A stretch of DNA of 64,000 nucleotides from Pseudomaricurvus sp. HS19 (GTDB lineage: Bacteria > Pseudomonadota > Gammaproteobacteria > Pseudomonadales > Cellvibrionaceae): assembly GCF_009857815.1 (NCBI RefSeq), contig NZ_WVVW01000008.1, positions 47,609-111,608 on the forward strand, written 5' to 3'. The position numbers were made by a program, and so were the translations under genes. The notes under the pieces were generated by a model that saw only the letters and a program-made list of their open reading frames with translations, was not told the origin of the DNA and searched no databases. Below, one piece after another: positions 34,292 to 42,946 of the stretch; position 1 is the stretch's first letter; each line of letters opens with the position of its first letter.

Positions 34292-35572
34292 ATGAGCCTT
34301 ACTCCCGAAGCCTATGCCCTTCACCTGCTGCAGACCCTGCAGTGTGGCGGTATGGCTGTGGCCAGCGACGGGCGCCCCGCTGACAGATTGTGGGCTGAGT
34401 CGGGGGCGATGTGGTTGACCGGGCATGCCGATGCAGATCCCCGCGCTTGCCCCGCGCCCCTCGCGGCTGTTGCCCAGGGTGCCTGGCTGGCTCTCTGTGC
34501 GCTCACTGGTGGTCGCCTGAATCCTGCGGCGCTGGACGCTCATAAACTGCTGGGCGAACGTGCGGCCATTGCCGGTTACAGTCGTCAGGGACGGCAGTCT
34601 GCCGGAGCTGCCTGTCAGTTGTACGACTGTGCCGATGGCGTACTGGCACTGAACCTTGCCCGTGATGATGACCGCGACTTGCTGCCAGCCTGGCTGGAGG
34701 AGGATGTCACCGACGAGAGCCTCGCTGACCTGCTGCAACAAAGGCCGTTGTCGCTGTTACTGGAGCGCGGTCGTTTGCTTGGGCTGGCAGTAGCTGCGGT
34801 AGCAGCACCGGAGACCTGCACGGCGTGGTTCGGGGCTAAACGATATGCCGAGCCTGTCGTGCCGCGGAAGCGCGTCCCGCTGGTGATTGACCTGAGCTCG
34901 CTCTGGGCTGGCCCATTATGTGGCCAGTTGCTGGCACAGGCCGGCGCGCGGGTGATCAAGGTGGAGAGTGAGCAGCGGCCCGATGGCGCCCGGCAGGGGC
35001 CGACAGATTTTTTTGATTTGATGAACGACGGCAAAGAGTGTCTGTCGCTGCCGTTACACACTGCAGCAGGTAAAGCGCAGCTGCGCACCTTGATACTGCA
35101 GGCGGACATTGTTATCGAGGCGTCCCGTCCGCGGGCGCTGGAGCAGATGGGCATAGTGGCCGCGGAGCTGTTGCAGCAGAAGCCGGGATTGGTGTGGTTG
35201 AGCCTGTCCGGTTATGGCCGTGCGGAACCACAAAGAGACTGGATTGCTTACGGCGACGACGCCGGTGTGGCTGCCGGACTGTCGTGGCTGGTGGGCGGCG
35301 ATCGCGGCGACCCGGTCTTTTGCGGCGATGCCATTGCCGACCCGTTGACTGGTTTACACGCGGCCCTGCTGGGCTGGCATGACTGGCAGCGCGGCGGTGG
35401 CCGCTTGCTGGAGCTGTCACTGCAGCAGGTGGTGAGTTTCAGTATTGCCGCCGGCAGTGCCGACATCACCGGAGCTTATGATGTTGTCCCGCCGCAGGCG
35501 CGTCCGGTGCTGGCTCGGGCGGCGGCACTGGGTGCTGACAATCCGCGTTTGCTGCAGGAGTTTTTGCCATGA
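34292..35572 (+). CDS. Family III (CaiB/BaiF) CoA-transferase with permuted domain order
   Basis: A 426-aa protein. The usual family III start motif (V-I-D-L-S-x-x-W-A-G-P-x-x-G-x-x-L-A-Q-A-G-A-x-V-I-K-V-E) appears only at about residue 195, not at the N-terminus. Before it is a segment (LLGERAAIAGYSRQGRQSAGAACQLYDCADGVLALNLARDDDRDLLPAWL) that looks like the region normally found after the catalytic half. The C-terminus ends at GGGRLLELSLQQVVSFSIA. DAIADPLTGLHAALLGW contains the catalytic Asp. It seems to be one half of a double CaiB or a circular permutation. It should move CoA between carboxylic acids. Its stop overlaps the next start by 4 bp (ATGA). Confidence 0.78.
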   Translation: MSLTPEAYALHLLQTLQCGGMAVASDGRPADRLWAESGAMWLTGHADADPRACPAPLAAVAQGAWLALCALTGGRLNPAALDAHKLLGERAAIAGYSRQGRQSAGAACQLYDCADGVLALNLARDDDRDLLPAWLEEDVTDESLADLLQQRPLSLLLERGRLLGLAVAAVAAPETCTAWFGAKRYAEPVVPRKRVPLVIDLSSLWAGPLCGQLLAQAGARVIKVESEQRPDGARQGPTDFFDLMNDGKECLSLPLHTAAGKAQLRTLILQADIVIEASRPRALEQMGIVAAELLQQKPGLVWLSLSGYGRAEPQRDWIAYGDDAGVAAGLSWLVGGDRGDPVFCGDAIADPLTGLHAALLGWHDWQRGGGRLLELSLQQVVSFSIAAGSADITGAYDVVPPQARPVLARAAALGADNPRLLQEFLP

Positions 35573-37011
35573 TGGCGCTGATCTTGCGCGGTGTGCAGCT
35601 GTGGAATGGCCGGGTGGTGGATGTGCGCCTGCGCCAGGGGCGTATTGCAGCTCTGCAGGCGTCGCTGTCGCCGGAGGCCGGGGAAGAGGTGATCGCTGCA
35701 GCGGGTAAGCTCTTGCTGCCCGGGCTCTGGGATCACCATCTGCACCTGTTGGGTACCGCCGCGGCACGCAGTTCGGTGACTTGTGGCCCGCCTTCGGTCA
35801 CCAGTGAGCAGGAGTTGGAGCAAGCGTTGCGGCTGGCCGTTAATCCGGGCGGCCACTGGTTGCGCGGTGTGGGTTACCACGAGAGTGTATGTGAACACCT
35901 TGATCGACGATGGCTCGACAACGTATGCCCCTCGGTGCCCGTGCGCATCCAGCATCGCAGTGGCATGTTGTGGGTGCTGAACTCCCGGGCGCTGGAATTG
36001 TGCGGCATTACCGACACAGATGACCTGCCGGACGGTGCTGGTTGCGACAGCGATGGTCATCCTGATGGACGCTTCTACAACCTGGATCGCTGGCTGGGGG
36101 AGCGCTTGCCGCGGCAGTTGCCGGATGTACGTTCACTGTCGGCGGAGCTGGCAAGTTATGGTGTGGTGGGCGTCACCGATACCGGCGTTAACAACACTCG
36201 CGAAACGCTGAAGCTGTTGCAGCAACTGAGCGACAGTGGTGAGTTGTTACAGAAGGTCTGGATGATGGGCAGTGAAGACCTGCACGGCGTGCTCAGCGGG
36301 CACGAGCAGGTGCGCCCCGGCCCCCTGAAAATTTACTTGCGTGAAATTGACCTGCCGGATTTCGAACAGTTGGTGGCGCAAATGCAGCGCGCACACCAGC
36401 ACCTGCGCGCGGTGGCCATTCATTGTGTCACCCTGGCGGAACTGCACTTTGCGCTGGCGGCGCTGGCGGAAGCGGGCAGCCTGGAAGGTGATCGGATTGA
36501 ACACGCCTCGATTGCCGACGATGCGGCTATTGAGCGTATGCAGGAGCTGGGTGTGACGGTAGTCAGCCAGCCCCATTTTATTGCTGAGCGCGGCGTACAG
36601 TATCTGCAGGATGTGGCAGCCGACGAGCAGCCGTTGCTCTATCGCGCGCAGTCGTTTTATCACCAAAAGGTCGCGTTTGCCGCCGGCAGTGATGCACCCT
36701 ACGGTGACGTAAATCCCTGGCAGGCGATGGCGGCCGCCGTCAGTCGCCGCAACCACGACGGCGTGGTGATGGGTGCGGAAGAGTGCCTGACCGTCGAGCA
36801 GGCATTGGCGGCCTATTGTGGTAATCCCGCTTTGCCCGGTTCCGGTATGCGCCTGCCGGCGGTGGGGCAGGCTGCCGATTTGTGTCTGCTTAACGGTGAC
36901 AAAGCAGCGGTGCTGCATGATCCTGCCGCGGTGTCGGTGGCACTGACATTGTGTGCCGGCCAGGTTATTTATCGCGCCCCAAACTTTCAACAGAATGGAC
37001 TGAGTGAGTAG
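35569..37011 (+). CDS. Amidohydrolase-3 family (YtcJ-like) metal-dependent hydrolase
   Basis: A 480-aa amidohydrolase. LLLPGLWDHHLHLLGTA holds the first metal-binding His pair, RIQHRSGMLWVLNSRALEL is the YtcJ substrate-loop signature, AIHCVTLAELHFALAAL gives another His, DRIEHASIADDAAIERM the next, and FAAGSDAPYGDVNPWQAMAAAVSRR the catalytic Asp. The family hydrolyses exocyclic C-N or C-O bonds. It is translationally coupled to the CoA-transferase (ATGA overlap) and overlaps the crotonase gene by one base. The trio likely activates and degrades an amide- or ring-containing acid; the compound is unknown. Confidence 0.85.
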   Translation: MMALILRGVQLWNGRVVDVRLRQGRIAALQASLSPEAGEEVIAAAGKLLLPGLWDHHLHLLGTAAARSSVTCGPPSVTSEQELEQALRLAVNPGGHWLRGVGYHESVCEHLDRRWLDNVCPSVPVRIQHRSGMLWVLNSRALELCGITDTDDLPDGAGCDSDGHPDGRFYNLDRWLGERLPRQLPDVRSLSAELASYGVVGVTDTGVNNTRETLKLLQQLSDSGELLQKVWMMGSEDLHGVLSGHEQVRPGPLKIYLREIDLPDFEQLVAQMQRAHQHLRAVAIHCVTLAELHFALAALAEAGSLEGDRIEHASIADDAAIERMQELGVTVVSQPHFIAERGVQYLQDVAADEQPLLYRAQSFYHQKVAFAAGSDAPYGDVNPWQAMAAAVSRRNHDGVVMGAEECLTVEQALAAYCGNPALPGSGMRLPAVGQAADLCLLNGDKAAVLHDPAAVSVALTLCAGQVIYRAPNFQQNGLSE

Positions 37012-37901
37012 TGTCTATGCAGACGGCCATTGTCCTTCCCCGGCAGGACCTCCAGGATCACGACTGGCTGCTGCGGCAACCCTGCCCGGTGATTGCCTGG
37101 GGCGAGGGAGATCCCCGGCACTGCAACAGCGCCGATGTACTGGTGGCCAGCGAGAAGGAAGCAGTCGCCCTGGTGGAGCGAATAAACAGCGCGCCGCAAA
37201 CCGCGATGACCCTGGTGCAGGTGTTGCGGGCGACTGAATCCCTGCCGCCGGAGCTGGGGTTGAATGTGGAATCGCTGGCCTATTCCACACTGCAGTCCGG
37301 TCCGGAATTCAATCACTGGCGTGAAAGTTTTGTGGCAGATCCGTGGCCGCAGGAAGAGGGGCCGGTGGTGCAGATGGTGCGCGAAGAGGAGCGGCTGTTG
37401 TTGACCCTCAATCGTCCGCAGTTGCGCAACTCCATCACCATCGAAATGCGTGACGCCCTGGTGGAGGCGCTGGAGCTGGCGCAACTGGATGACAGCATCA
37501 GCCAGGTGGAACTGCGGGCAGCGGGTGCCTGTTTCAGTGTCGGCGGTGAGCTGCGGGAGTTCGGCAGTTTTCCCGATCAGGCCACGGCCCATTGGGTGCG
37601 GTCGGTGCACAGCCCGGCTCGCATGCTGTCACGGGTGTCGGATAAACTGACCTGCTATGTGCACGGCGCCTGTCTGGGTTCGGGCATGGAGTTGCCCGCT
37701 TTTGCTTCCACGGTAGTAGCGCATCCGAAAACGTTTTTTCAGCTGCCGGAGTTGCAGCTGGGACTGATTCCCGGCGCCGGTGGTACCGTCAGTCTCACCC
37801 GTCGTATCGGTCGCCAGCGCACCGCGTGGCTGGTACTCAGCGGTCGCCGCATTAATGCCAGAACCGCTTTGGAGTGGGGCCTGGTGGATGCGATTGAATA
37901 A
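37011..37901 (+). CDS. Enoyl-CoA hydratase/isomerase (crotonase) with N-terminal extension
   Basis: A 296-aa protein. The crotonase core begins near residue 115: [30 protein letters not shown], the first oxyanion region [17 protein letters not shown], the second [21 protein letters not shown] (G-A-C-L-G-S-G-M-E), [28 protein letters not shown], and EWGLVDAI at the end. The 110-residue N-terminal part is not a crotonase and is unrecognised. The GTG overlaps the previous TAG; an ATG two codons later is equally possible. It likely hydrates, isomerises or hydrolyses the CoA ester made by the neighbouring transferase. Confidence 0.82.
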   Translation: MSMQTAIVLPRQDLQDHDWLLRQPCPVIAWGEGDPRHCNSADVLVASEKEAVALVERINSAPQTAMTLVQVLRATESLPPELGLNVESLAYSTLQSGPEFNHWRESFVADPWPQEEGPVVQMVREEERLLLTLNRPQLRNSITIEMRDALVEALELAQLDDSISQVELRAAGACFSVGGELREFGSFPDQATAHWVRSVHSPARMLSRVSDKLTCYVHGACLGSGMELPAFASTVVAHPKTFFQLPELQLGLIPGAGGTVSLTRRIGRQRTAWLVLSGRRINARTALEWGLVDAIE

Positions 37902-37930
37902 ACCCTTCCGATAAATCACAAGGAACTGTT

Positions 37931-38857
37931 ATGGCTGCTGCGGGATTACTGGCGCTGCTGGATGATATTGCGACGTTACTGGACGACGTCGCCCTGCTCA
38001 GCAAGGTGGCGGCGAAGAAAACCGCCGGCGTACTGGGTGACGACCTGGCTCTCAACGCGGAGCAGGTCTCCGGTGTGCGCGCCGAGCGCGAGTTGCCGGT
38101 GGTGTGGGCGGTGTTCAAGGGCTCAGCCATTAACAAGGTGGTGCTGGTGCCGGTGGCGCTGTTGCTGAGTGCCTTCCTGCCGCAGGTGATTACCCCGCTG
38201 CTGATGATTGGTGGTGCCTTTCTCTGTTACGAAGGTTTTGAAAAGGTTGCGCACAAATTCCTGCACGCCTCCGACAGTAAATCAGAGGCGGACCAGTTGC
38301 AGTCGGCCATTCATAATCCGGACATTAACCTCGCGGAATTTGAAAAGGCCAAGATCAAAGGTGCTATCCGCACGGATTTTATTTTGTCTGCTGAAATTGT
38401 GGTGATCGCGTTGGGTGCGGTGCAGTCCGCCGATATGGTCACCCAGGCTACGACCCTGGCGATTGTCGCAGCGCTGATTACCATCGGCGTATACGGTGTG
38501 GTGGCAGGGATCGTCAAGCTGGATGACGCCGGTCTCTATCTGATGCGCTTGCCTGGTGATACTGTGGTGGCTCGCGGCAAGCGCCTGTTTGGTCGCTTCC
38601 TGTTGCGCTCCTGCCCGTGGCTGATGAAGGCACTCTCCATTCTCGGCACGGTGGCCATGTTCCTGGTCGGTGGTGGCATTCTGCTGCACGGTGCGCCGGT
38701 TGTGCATGAATTTCTGCATCATGGATTGGCCGCGTTGCTGCCACACAGCGCGATACTGGAATCGCTGATGGGGCCACTGCTGGGTGCTGTCGCGGGCCTG
38801 GTCGCGGGTGCGGTATTGGTGTCTGTGATGACGCTGGTGGGCAAGCTCAGGCGATAG
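37931..38857 (+). CDS. DUF808 family inner-membrane protein (YedI-like)
   Basis: A 308-aa membrane protein. The N-terminal [49 protein letters not shown] and the following [49 protein letters not shown] are nearly invariant in DUF808/YedI. About six hydrophobic helices follow. No function is known for the family. An AAGGAAC ribosome site is 6 bp before the ATG. The DUF1275 gene follows after 17 bp, so the two may be co-transcribed. Confidence 0.92.
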   Translation: MAAAGLLALLDDIATLLDDVALLSKVAAKKTAGVLGDDLALNAEQVSGVRAERELPVVWAVFKGSAINKVVLVPVALLLSAFLPQVITPLLMIGGAFLCYEGFEKVAHKFLHASDSKSEADQLQSAIHNPDINLAEFEKAKIKGAIRTDFILSAEIVVIALGAVQSADMVTQATTLAIVAALITIGVYGVVAGIVKLDDAGLYLMRLPGDTVVARGKRLFGRFLLRSCPWLMKALSILGTVAMFLVGGGILLHGAPVVHEFLHHGLAALLPHSAILESLMGPLLGAVAGLVAGAVLVSVMTLVGKLRR

Positions 38858-38874
38858 CGCCGGGGGACGCAAGA

Positions 38875-39534
38875 TTGATCAGAACATTACCGGGATGGGT
38901 GGAGTACGGAGCGTTCCTGCTGGCGCTGGTGGCGGGCTGTATCAACGCCATTGGCCTGCTGGGTTTCGAGCATCAATCCGTATCCCATCTCTCCGGGACT
39001 GCCACCCTGGTGGGTGCAGGGCTATTGGGTAATCCTCTGCTCACTACGCTGCATCTGCTCGGGGTGCTGTTGTCCTTTTTTGTTGGTGCGATGCTGGCGG
39101 GCTTTCTGTTGCACGGTGCTTCTCTCAAGCTCGGGCGGCATTACGACACGGCACTGTTGCTGGAGGCAATACTGATCCTTGGGGCATCGGTGTTGCTGTC
39201 GCAGGGGTCGGTCTATGGCCACTTTGCGGCGTCCGCCGCCTGCGGGCTGCAGAATGCACTGGCGACTACTTACAGTGGTGCCATTATCCGTACCACCCAC
39301 GTTACAGGTATCTTTACCGACCTGGGGATCATGATTGGCTCCCTGTTGCGGGGCGAAGCTTTCGACCGGCGCAAACTGCAACTCTTTCTGTTGATCATCA
39401 GCGGTTTTATTGCCGGTGGTACGGTCGGTGCCTTGCTGTTTGCGCAGTGGCAGTTTGATGCTCTCTATGCGCCGGCGGTTACCTGCCTGTTGCTGGCGGC
39501 GGCTTACCATCTCTACAGCAAGACTCATCGCTGA
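38875..39534 (+). CDS. DUF1275 family membrane protein (YoaK-like)
   Basis: A 219-aa protein with about six hydrophobic helices. LALVAGCINAIGLLGFEHQSVSHLSGTATLVGAGLL and ACGLQNALATTYSGAIIRTTHVTGIFTDLGIMIGSLL are hallmark DUF1275 motifs (hxSGxxT and QN-x(n)-R-T-T-H-x-T-G). Function is unknown. The TTG start is chosen because no ATG fits ahead of the first helix. After its TGA the same frame stays open across a run of 15-bp repeats. Confidence 0.88.
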   Translation: MIRTLPGWVEYGAFLLALVAGCINAIGLLGFEHQSVSHLSGTATLVGAGLLGNPLLTTLHLLGVLLSFFVGAMLAGFLLHGASLKLGRHYDTALLLEAILILGASVLLSQGSVYGHFAASAACGLQNALATTYSGAIIRTTHVTGIFTDLGIMIGSLLRGEAFDRRKLQLFLLIISGFIAGGTVGALLFAQWQFDALYAPAVTCLLLAAAYHLYSKTHR

Positions 39535-39537
39535 TGC

Positions 39538-39627
39538 GTTGTGGCCTGTGGCTGTGTGAGCGAGGCTAATGTGATTGGGGACAATGTGAATGCGGATAGT
39601 GTGATCGCAGCTCATGTGATCGCAGGT
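39538..39627. repeat. 15-bp degenerate tandem repeat (about 6 units)
   Basis: Consecutive 15-mers follow the pattern nnTGTGAnnGnrGnn, the clearest being AATGTGATTGGGGAC, AATGTGAATGCGGAT, AGTGTGATCGCAGCT and CATGTGATCGCAGGT. Read in frame with the preceding gene they spell NVIGD/NVNAD/SVIAA/HVIAG, a pentapeptide-repeat-like pattern, but no start codon serves it. It fills the whole gap between two convergent genes. Confidence 0.75.
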
Positions 39628-39630
39628 AAT

Positions 39631-40416
39631 TCACTTGCCGGAAAATTCCGCTTTCCGTTTTTCCATCAGGCTCATGGCGCCTTCGCGGGCATCGTTGGTG
39701 GTAAATGTTTTTAATTGCACCTGCTCCTCCCGGTCAAGGTGTTGCTCCAGGCTGCTATCCCAGCCTTCCCAGGTCAGTTGACGGATGGTCCCAAGGGCCA
39801 CGGTGGGGCCTGCGGCAATCTCCTGCGCCAGCGCCATGGTCTCTGCCATAAAACTATCGTCGTCGAACACCCGATTGATCAGCCCCCACTCCAGCGCCTG
39901 CGTGGCGGAGAGGCGGTTGCCCATCAGCAACAGCTCCTTGGCCCGTGCCCAACCGATGTATTTGGGCAGTGTCCAGCTCAGGCCGCCATCGGTTGATACA
40001 CCGACGTTGCGGAACGCAGCCAAAAAATACGCAGACTTCGCGGCGACAATCAGGTCGCCGGTGAGGGCGTAGGAGAACCCCAGGCCGGCGGCGGGACCAT
40101 TGATCGCAGTGATGATGGGGTAGGGCAGGTTTTTCAGCAGTTTTATCACGTGATGGTGGTGGGTACTGAGGCTGACCGGGTCACTCTCGGTCGCCTGTGA
40201 GTTGCCTCCCATCATGCCGAGGTTGCCGCCGGAACAGAAGGCGCGCCCGGCGCCGGTAATCACCAGGCAGCGAAAGTTCTTTTGCGGGTCGCTGGCAAAG
40301 CGCACCGCGTCGCGCATCTCCCGGGCCATGGCAGGGCCCATGGCATTGAGGCTGGCGGGGTCGTTGAGGGTCAGCTTGAGCACGCTGCCCGCCGTTTCTA
40401 ATTGCACTGTTTCCAT
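39631..40416 (-). CDS. Enoyl-CoA hydratase/isomerase (crotonase)
   Basis: A 261-aa crotonase of normal length: VLKLTLNDPASLNAMGPAMAREM, first oxyanion region GAGRAFCSGGNLGMMGG, second PIITAINGPAAGLGFSYALTGDLIVAA, then AFRNVGVSTDGGLSWTLPKYIGWARAKELLLMG. The pattern D-G-G-L-S-W is like 2-(1,2-epoxyphenylacetyl)-CoA isomerase/PaaG-type members. The ATG behind GGAG is chosen; the in-frame ATG 24 codons upstream lies next to the palindrome. It is divergent from the PhyH-MarR-quinone reductase operon and probably belongs to the same regulon. Confidence 0.87.
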   Translation of the reverse strand: METVQLETAGSVLKLTLNDPASLNAMGPAMAREMRDAVRFASDPQKNFRCLVITGAGRAFCSGGNLGMMGGNSQATESDPVSLSTHHHHVIKLLKNLPYPIITAINGPAAGLGFSYALTGDLIVAAKSAYFLAAFRNVGVSTDGGLSWTLPKYIGWARAKELLLMGNRLSATQALEWGLINRVFDDDSFMAETMALAQEIAAGPTVALGTIRQLTWEGWDSSLEQHLDREEQVQLKTFTTNDAREGAMSLMEKRKAEFSGK

Positions 40417-40490
40417 ACCCGCTCCGCACTTGGGGTTCGAGGGCGGGACCGTTGCCGCCGCCAGTCTGAATTGACACAAATATTTCATGA

Positions 40491-40506
40491 TGACACCATG
40501 GTGTCA
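40491..40506. promoter_or_regulatory. Palindromic operator candidate (TGACACC/GGTGTCA)
   Basis: A perfect 16-bp palindrome centred on CATG lies in the crotonase/PhyH divergent spacer. An extra TTGACAC half-site occurs 11 bp to its left. The MarR regulator coded two genes downstream is the natural candidate protein. Confidence 0.7.
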
Positions 40507-40545
40507 AATTGAAATAGAGAGAATAACCGGGTAGGGGAGTGGCAG

Positions 40546-41412
40546 ATGAGTAGCCGTGTAGAACTGACAGAGGCACAAATTGACCAGTACCAGCGTGATG
40601 GGGCGATATTGCTGAAGGGCATTCTTACCCCGGAGGAGCGGCAGCTGCTGGAGCAGGGGGTGGAGGAGTCCTACACCAACCCGGGCAAGCGGGCCACCCG
40701 TGCCAGCGACCAGTCCGGTGAGGGCGAGACATTCCTGGAGACCTTCCCGGCACTGCGCAGCCCCTCCCTGCAGCAGTTGCTGGATGTCGGTCGCATACCG
40801 GAAATCGCGGCGCGTATGATGAGAGCGCCGTCGGCGCAGCTGATCCTGGACCAGATTTTCTACAAGCAGAAAGGCCGCATTATTCCCACCCCCTGGCATC
40901 AGGACACCCCCTATCTGAAGGTGCGTGGTGACGACATGGTGCGGGTGTGGGTGACAGCGGATTACTCCCCCAAAGAGCTGACCCTGAAGATTGTACGTGG
41001 CTCCCACCGCTGGAATGTGATTTACGATCCGCGCCTCGGGGGTGGCCAGAACGAGGCCCTGAAAAAAAGCAACGAAGGCAAGATGCTGAGTCTGAGCAAT
41101 CGCACGGCCGACGCGCCGGTGGTGCCGGACATCGACCGTTACGCCGACAGTTTCGATATCCTCAGCTGGGATGTGGAGCCCGGCGATGCGCTGGTGTTTA
41201 ACGGCAATATGCTGCACAGCGCCGGCGGCGCCGACAATCACCCCACCCGGCGCCGGGCTTACACCAGCATGTGGGGTGGCCCGCAGCTGCAGTACGTGAT
41301 CCCGCCCGACAATGCCATCCCGACACTGGCGGATGTCAATGGCTTCAAGGTGCCCAGTGGCTCCATGATCGGTGATTACCCGCAGGCCTTCCCCATCGGG
41401 TGGCAGGCATGA
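40546..41412 (+). CDS. Phytanoyl-CoA dioxygenase (PhyH) family protein
   Basis: A 288-aa Fe(II)/2-oxoglutarate oxygenase. The N-terminus LTEAQIDQYQRDGAILLKGILTPEE is the PhyH entry block. PTPWHQDTPYLKVRG supplies the H-x-D iron ligands, and LVFNGNMLHSAGGADNHPTRRRAYTSMWGG the distal His and the Arg that binds 2-oxoglutarate. It should hydroxylate a fatty-acyl-CoA or a small branched substrate in the cytoplasm. It overlaps the MarR gene start by 4 bp, so the pair is translationally coupled. The substrate is unknown. Confidence 0.9.
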   Translation: MSSRVELTEAQIDQYQRDGAILLKGILTPEERQLLEQGVEESYTNPGKRATRASDQSGEGETFLETFPALRSPSLQQLLDVGRIPEIAARMMRAPSAQLILDQIFYKQKGRIIPTPWHQDTPYLKVRGDDMVRVWVTADYSPKELTLKIVRGSHRWNVIYDPRLGGGQNEALKKSNEGKMLSLSNRTADAPVVPDIDRYADSFDILSWDVEPGDALVFNGNMLHSAGGADNHPTRRRAYTSMWGGPQLQYVIPPDNAIPTLADVNGFKVPSGSMIGDYPQAFPIGWQA

Positions 41413-41921
41413 CCCGGGCCGCGGCCAGCGACAGGCAAGCCCGCAGCCTGAAATCCCATCCCCTGGTGCAGCTGGTGGATGAAGTGGCCCGCCTGCAGGG
41501 GCGCCTGCAAAGTGTCTTTGCCGAAGTGCAGCAGGGTTCCGGGCTGAAAACCATGGAAGACCTGGTGCTCAATGCCATTGTTGAGGCGGATCATCCACCT
41601 ACCGTGCCACAGATTGGCCGCAGCCTGGGGCATCCCCGCCAGGTCATACAGCGCGCCGTCAATAGCCTGCTGGAGGAGGGTTATCTGGAAAAGCAGCCCA
41701 ACCCGGATCACAAGCGTGCGCCGATTTTCACCTTGACCGGCAAGGGGCAGACGCTCAAGCAGCGATCCGATGTGCAGGCGCTGGAGATCGCCGATGCGTT
41801 TCTCGAACGCATTGCCGGCCCGCGCTGTGAAGAGCTGGCCCTGGGCCTGAAAGAGGTGCGACGGGCTATGGAAGCGTTTGCCCGCGAGCGTCCATCCAGC
41901 ACCAATGGAAGAAGGGGTTAG
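41409..41921 (+). CDS. MarR family transcriptional regulator
   Basis: A 170-aa protein with the MarR winged helix: DLVLNAIVEADHPPTVPQIGRSLGHPRQVIQRAVNSLLEEGYLEKQPNPDHKRAPIFTLTGKGQTL. This gives the recognition helix (RQVIQRAVNSL) and the wing with D-x-K/R-R. N- and C-terminal helices form the dimer. Coupled to PhyH by an ATGA overlap and followed by a quinone reductase-like gene 5 bp later, it probably controls this operon and the divergent crotonase gene through the TGACACC palindrome. Confidence 0.88.
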   Translation: MTRAAASDRQARSLKSHPLVQLVDEVARLQGRLQSVFAEVQQGSGLKTMEDLVLNAIVEADHPPTVPQIGRSLGHPRQVIQRAVNSLLEEGYLEKQPNPDHKRAPIFTLTGKGQTLKQRSDVQALEIADAFLERIAGPRCEELALGLKEVRRAMEAFARERPSSTNGRRG

Positions 41922-41926
41922 GAGCC

Positions 41927-42904
41927 ATGCCAAGAGCGGTAATGGCGGACCAACTGGGTCCGCTGGAAAACTATACCCTGCGTGATTACCACCCGGGTGA
42001 CCCGGCTCCCGGGCAGGTGCGAATTGCGGTGCGTGCCGTGGGTGTCAGCTTTGTGGATGTGCTCAATGCTACCGGCCAGTACCAGGGCAAGGCCCCGGTA
42101 CCTTTCATTCCCGGCAGTGAATTTTCCGGTGTTATTGATGCTGTGGGCGAAGGTGTGTCGCAGTGGTCTGTCGGCCAGCCGGTGATCGCCAGTTCCTGGG
42201 GGGGTGCCTTTGCCGATCTGGCAAACGTGGATAGCAGAAGCGTCAGTCCCATGCCCGAGGGTATGAGCTTTGAGTGCGCGGCAGTGTTCAAGGTGAGTGC
42301 GCTGACGGCCTGGCATGGCCTGGTGGATCGGGGCCAGTTGCAGGTGGGAGAAGCCCTGTTGGTGTTGGGCGCCGGCGGCGCCACCGGCTATGCCGCCGTG
42401 CAGATCGGTCGCCACCTTGGTGCGCGGGTAATCGCGTCGGCGTCGACGGAGGCCAAGCGGCAGATGGCGCTGGCAGGTGGTGCGGATGTGGCGGTGGATG
42501 CGCGGGGCGACGATTGGCGCGAGGCAGTAAAAGCTGCCAATGGCGGCAAGCCGGTGGATGTGGTGTTTGATCCGGTGGGTGGCGACACTACCGGGCTGGC
42601 CTTCCGCTGCCTGGGTTACGGCGGTCGCCATCTGGTGGTGGGCTTTCCGGGCGGGATCAGCGCCTTACCCACCAACCTGCCGTTACTGAAAAGTGCCGCC
42701 CTGGTGGGGGTCAACCTGCAGCAGCAAAGCCTGAATGATCCAGCCAGGGCGGCAGCCAACAGTCGTAAGGTGTTTGAGCTTGCGGAGCAGGGGTTGTTGA
42801 CGCCGGTGGTGGCGGAGACCTACGCGCTGGAGCAGTTTGCCGATGCCATGACCAGTGTGGCCGGGGGCAAGGGTGCAGGCAGGATCGTGCTGAAGCTGGC
42901 GTGA
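41927..42904 (+). CDS. NADPH:quinone oxidoreductase-like zinc-free MDR protein
   Basis: A 325-aa medium-chain dehydrogenase/reductase. PGDPAPGQVRIAVRAVGVSFVDVLNATGQYQGKAPVPFIPGSEFSGVIDAVGEGV is the QOR N-terminus without the zinc ligands of alcohol dehydrogenases. LLVLGAGGATGYAAVQIGRHLGARVIASAST is the NADP-binding Rossmann loop, and VDVVFDPVGGDTTGLAFRCLGYGGRHLVVGFPGG follows. In the PhyH/crotonase context it may reduce an enoyl-CoA or quinone intermediate. It is the last gene of this operon. Confidence 0.87.
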   Translation: MPRAVMADQLGPLENYTLRDYHPGDPAPGQVRIAVRAVGVSFVDVLNATGQYQGKAPVPFIPGSEFSGVIDAVGEGVSQWSVGQPVIASSWGGAFADLANVDSRSVSPMPEGMSFECAAVFKVSALTAWHGLVDRGQLQVGEALLVLGAGGATGYAAVQIGRHLGARVIASASTEAKRQMALAGGADVAVDARGDDWREAVKAANGGKPVDVVFDPVGGDTTGLAFRCLGYGGRHLVVGFPGGISALPTNLPLLKSAALVGVNLQQQSLNDPARAAANSRKVFELAEQGLLTPVVAETYALEQFADAMTSVAGGKGAGRIVLKLA

Positions 42905-42946
42905 CCCCACCCGCAGGCGCAGTACCCGGGGTGGGTAGGGGCATCA

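Noticed and set aside
39538..39627. Tandem repeat considered as a CRISPR array
   Set aside because: Units are 15 bp and contiguous, with no unique spacers, and no cas genes occur in the window.
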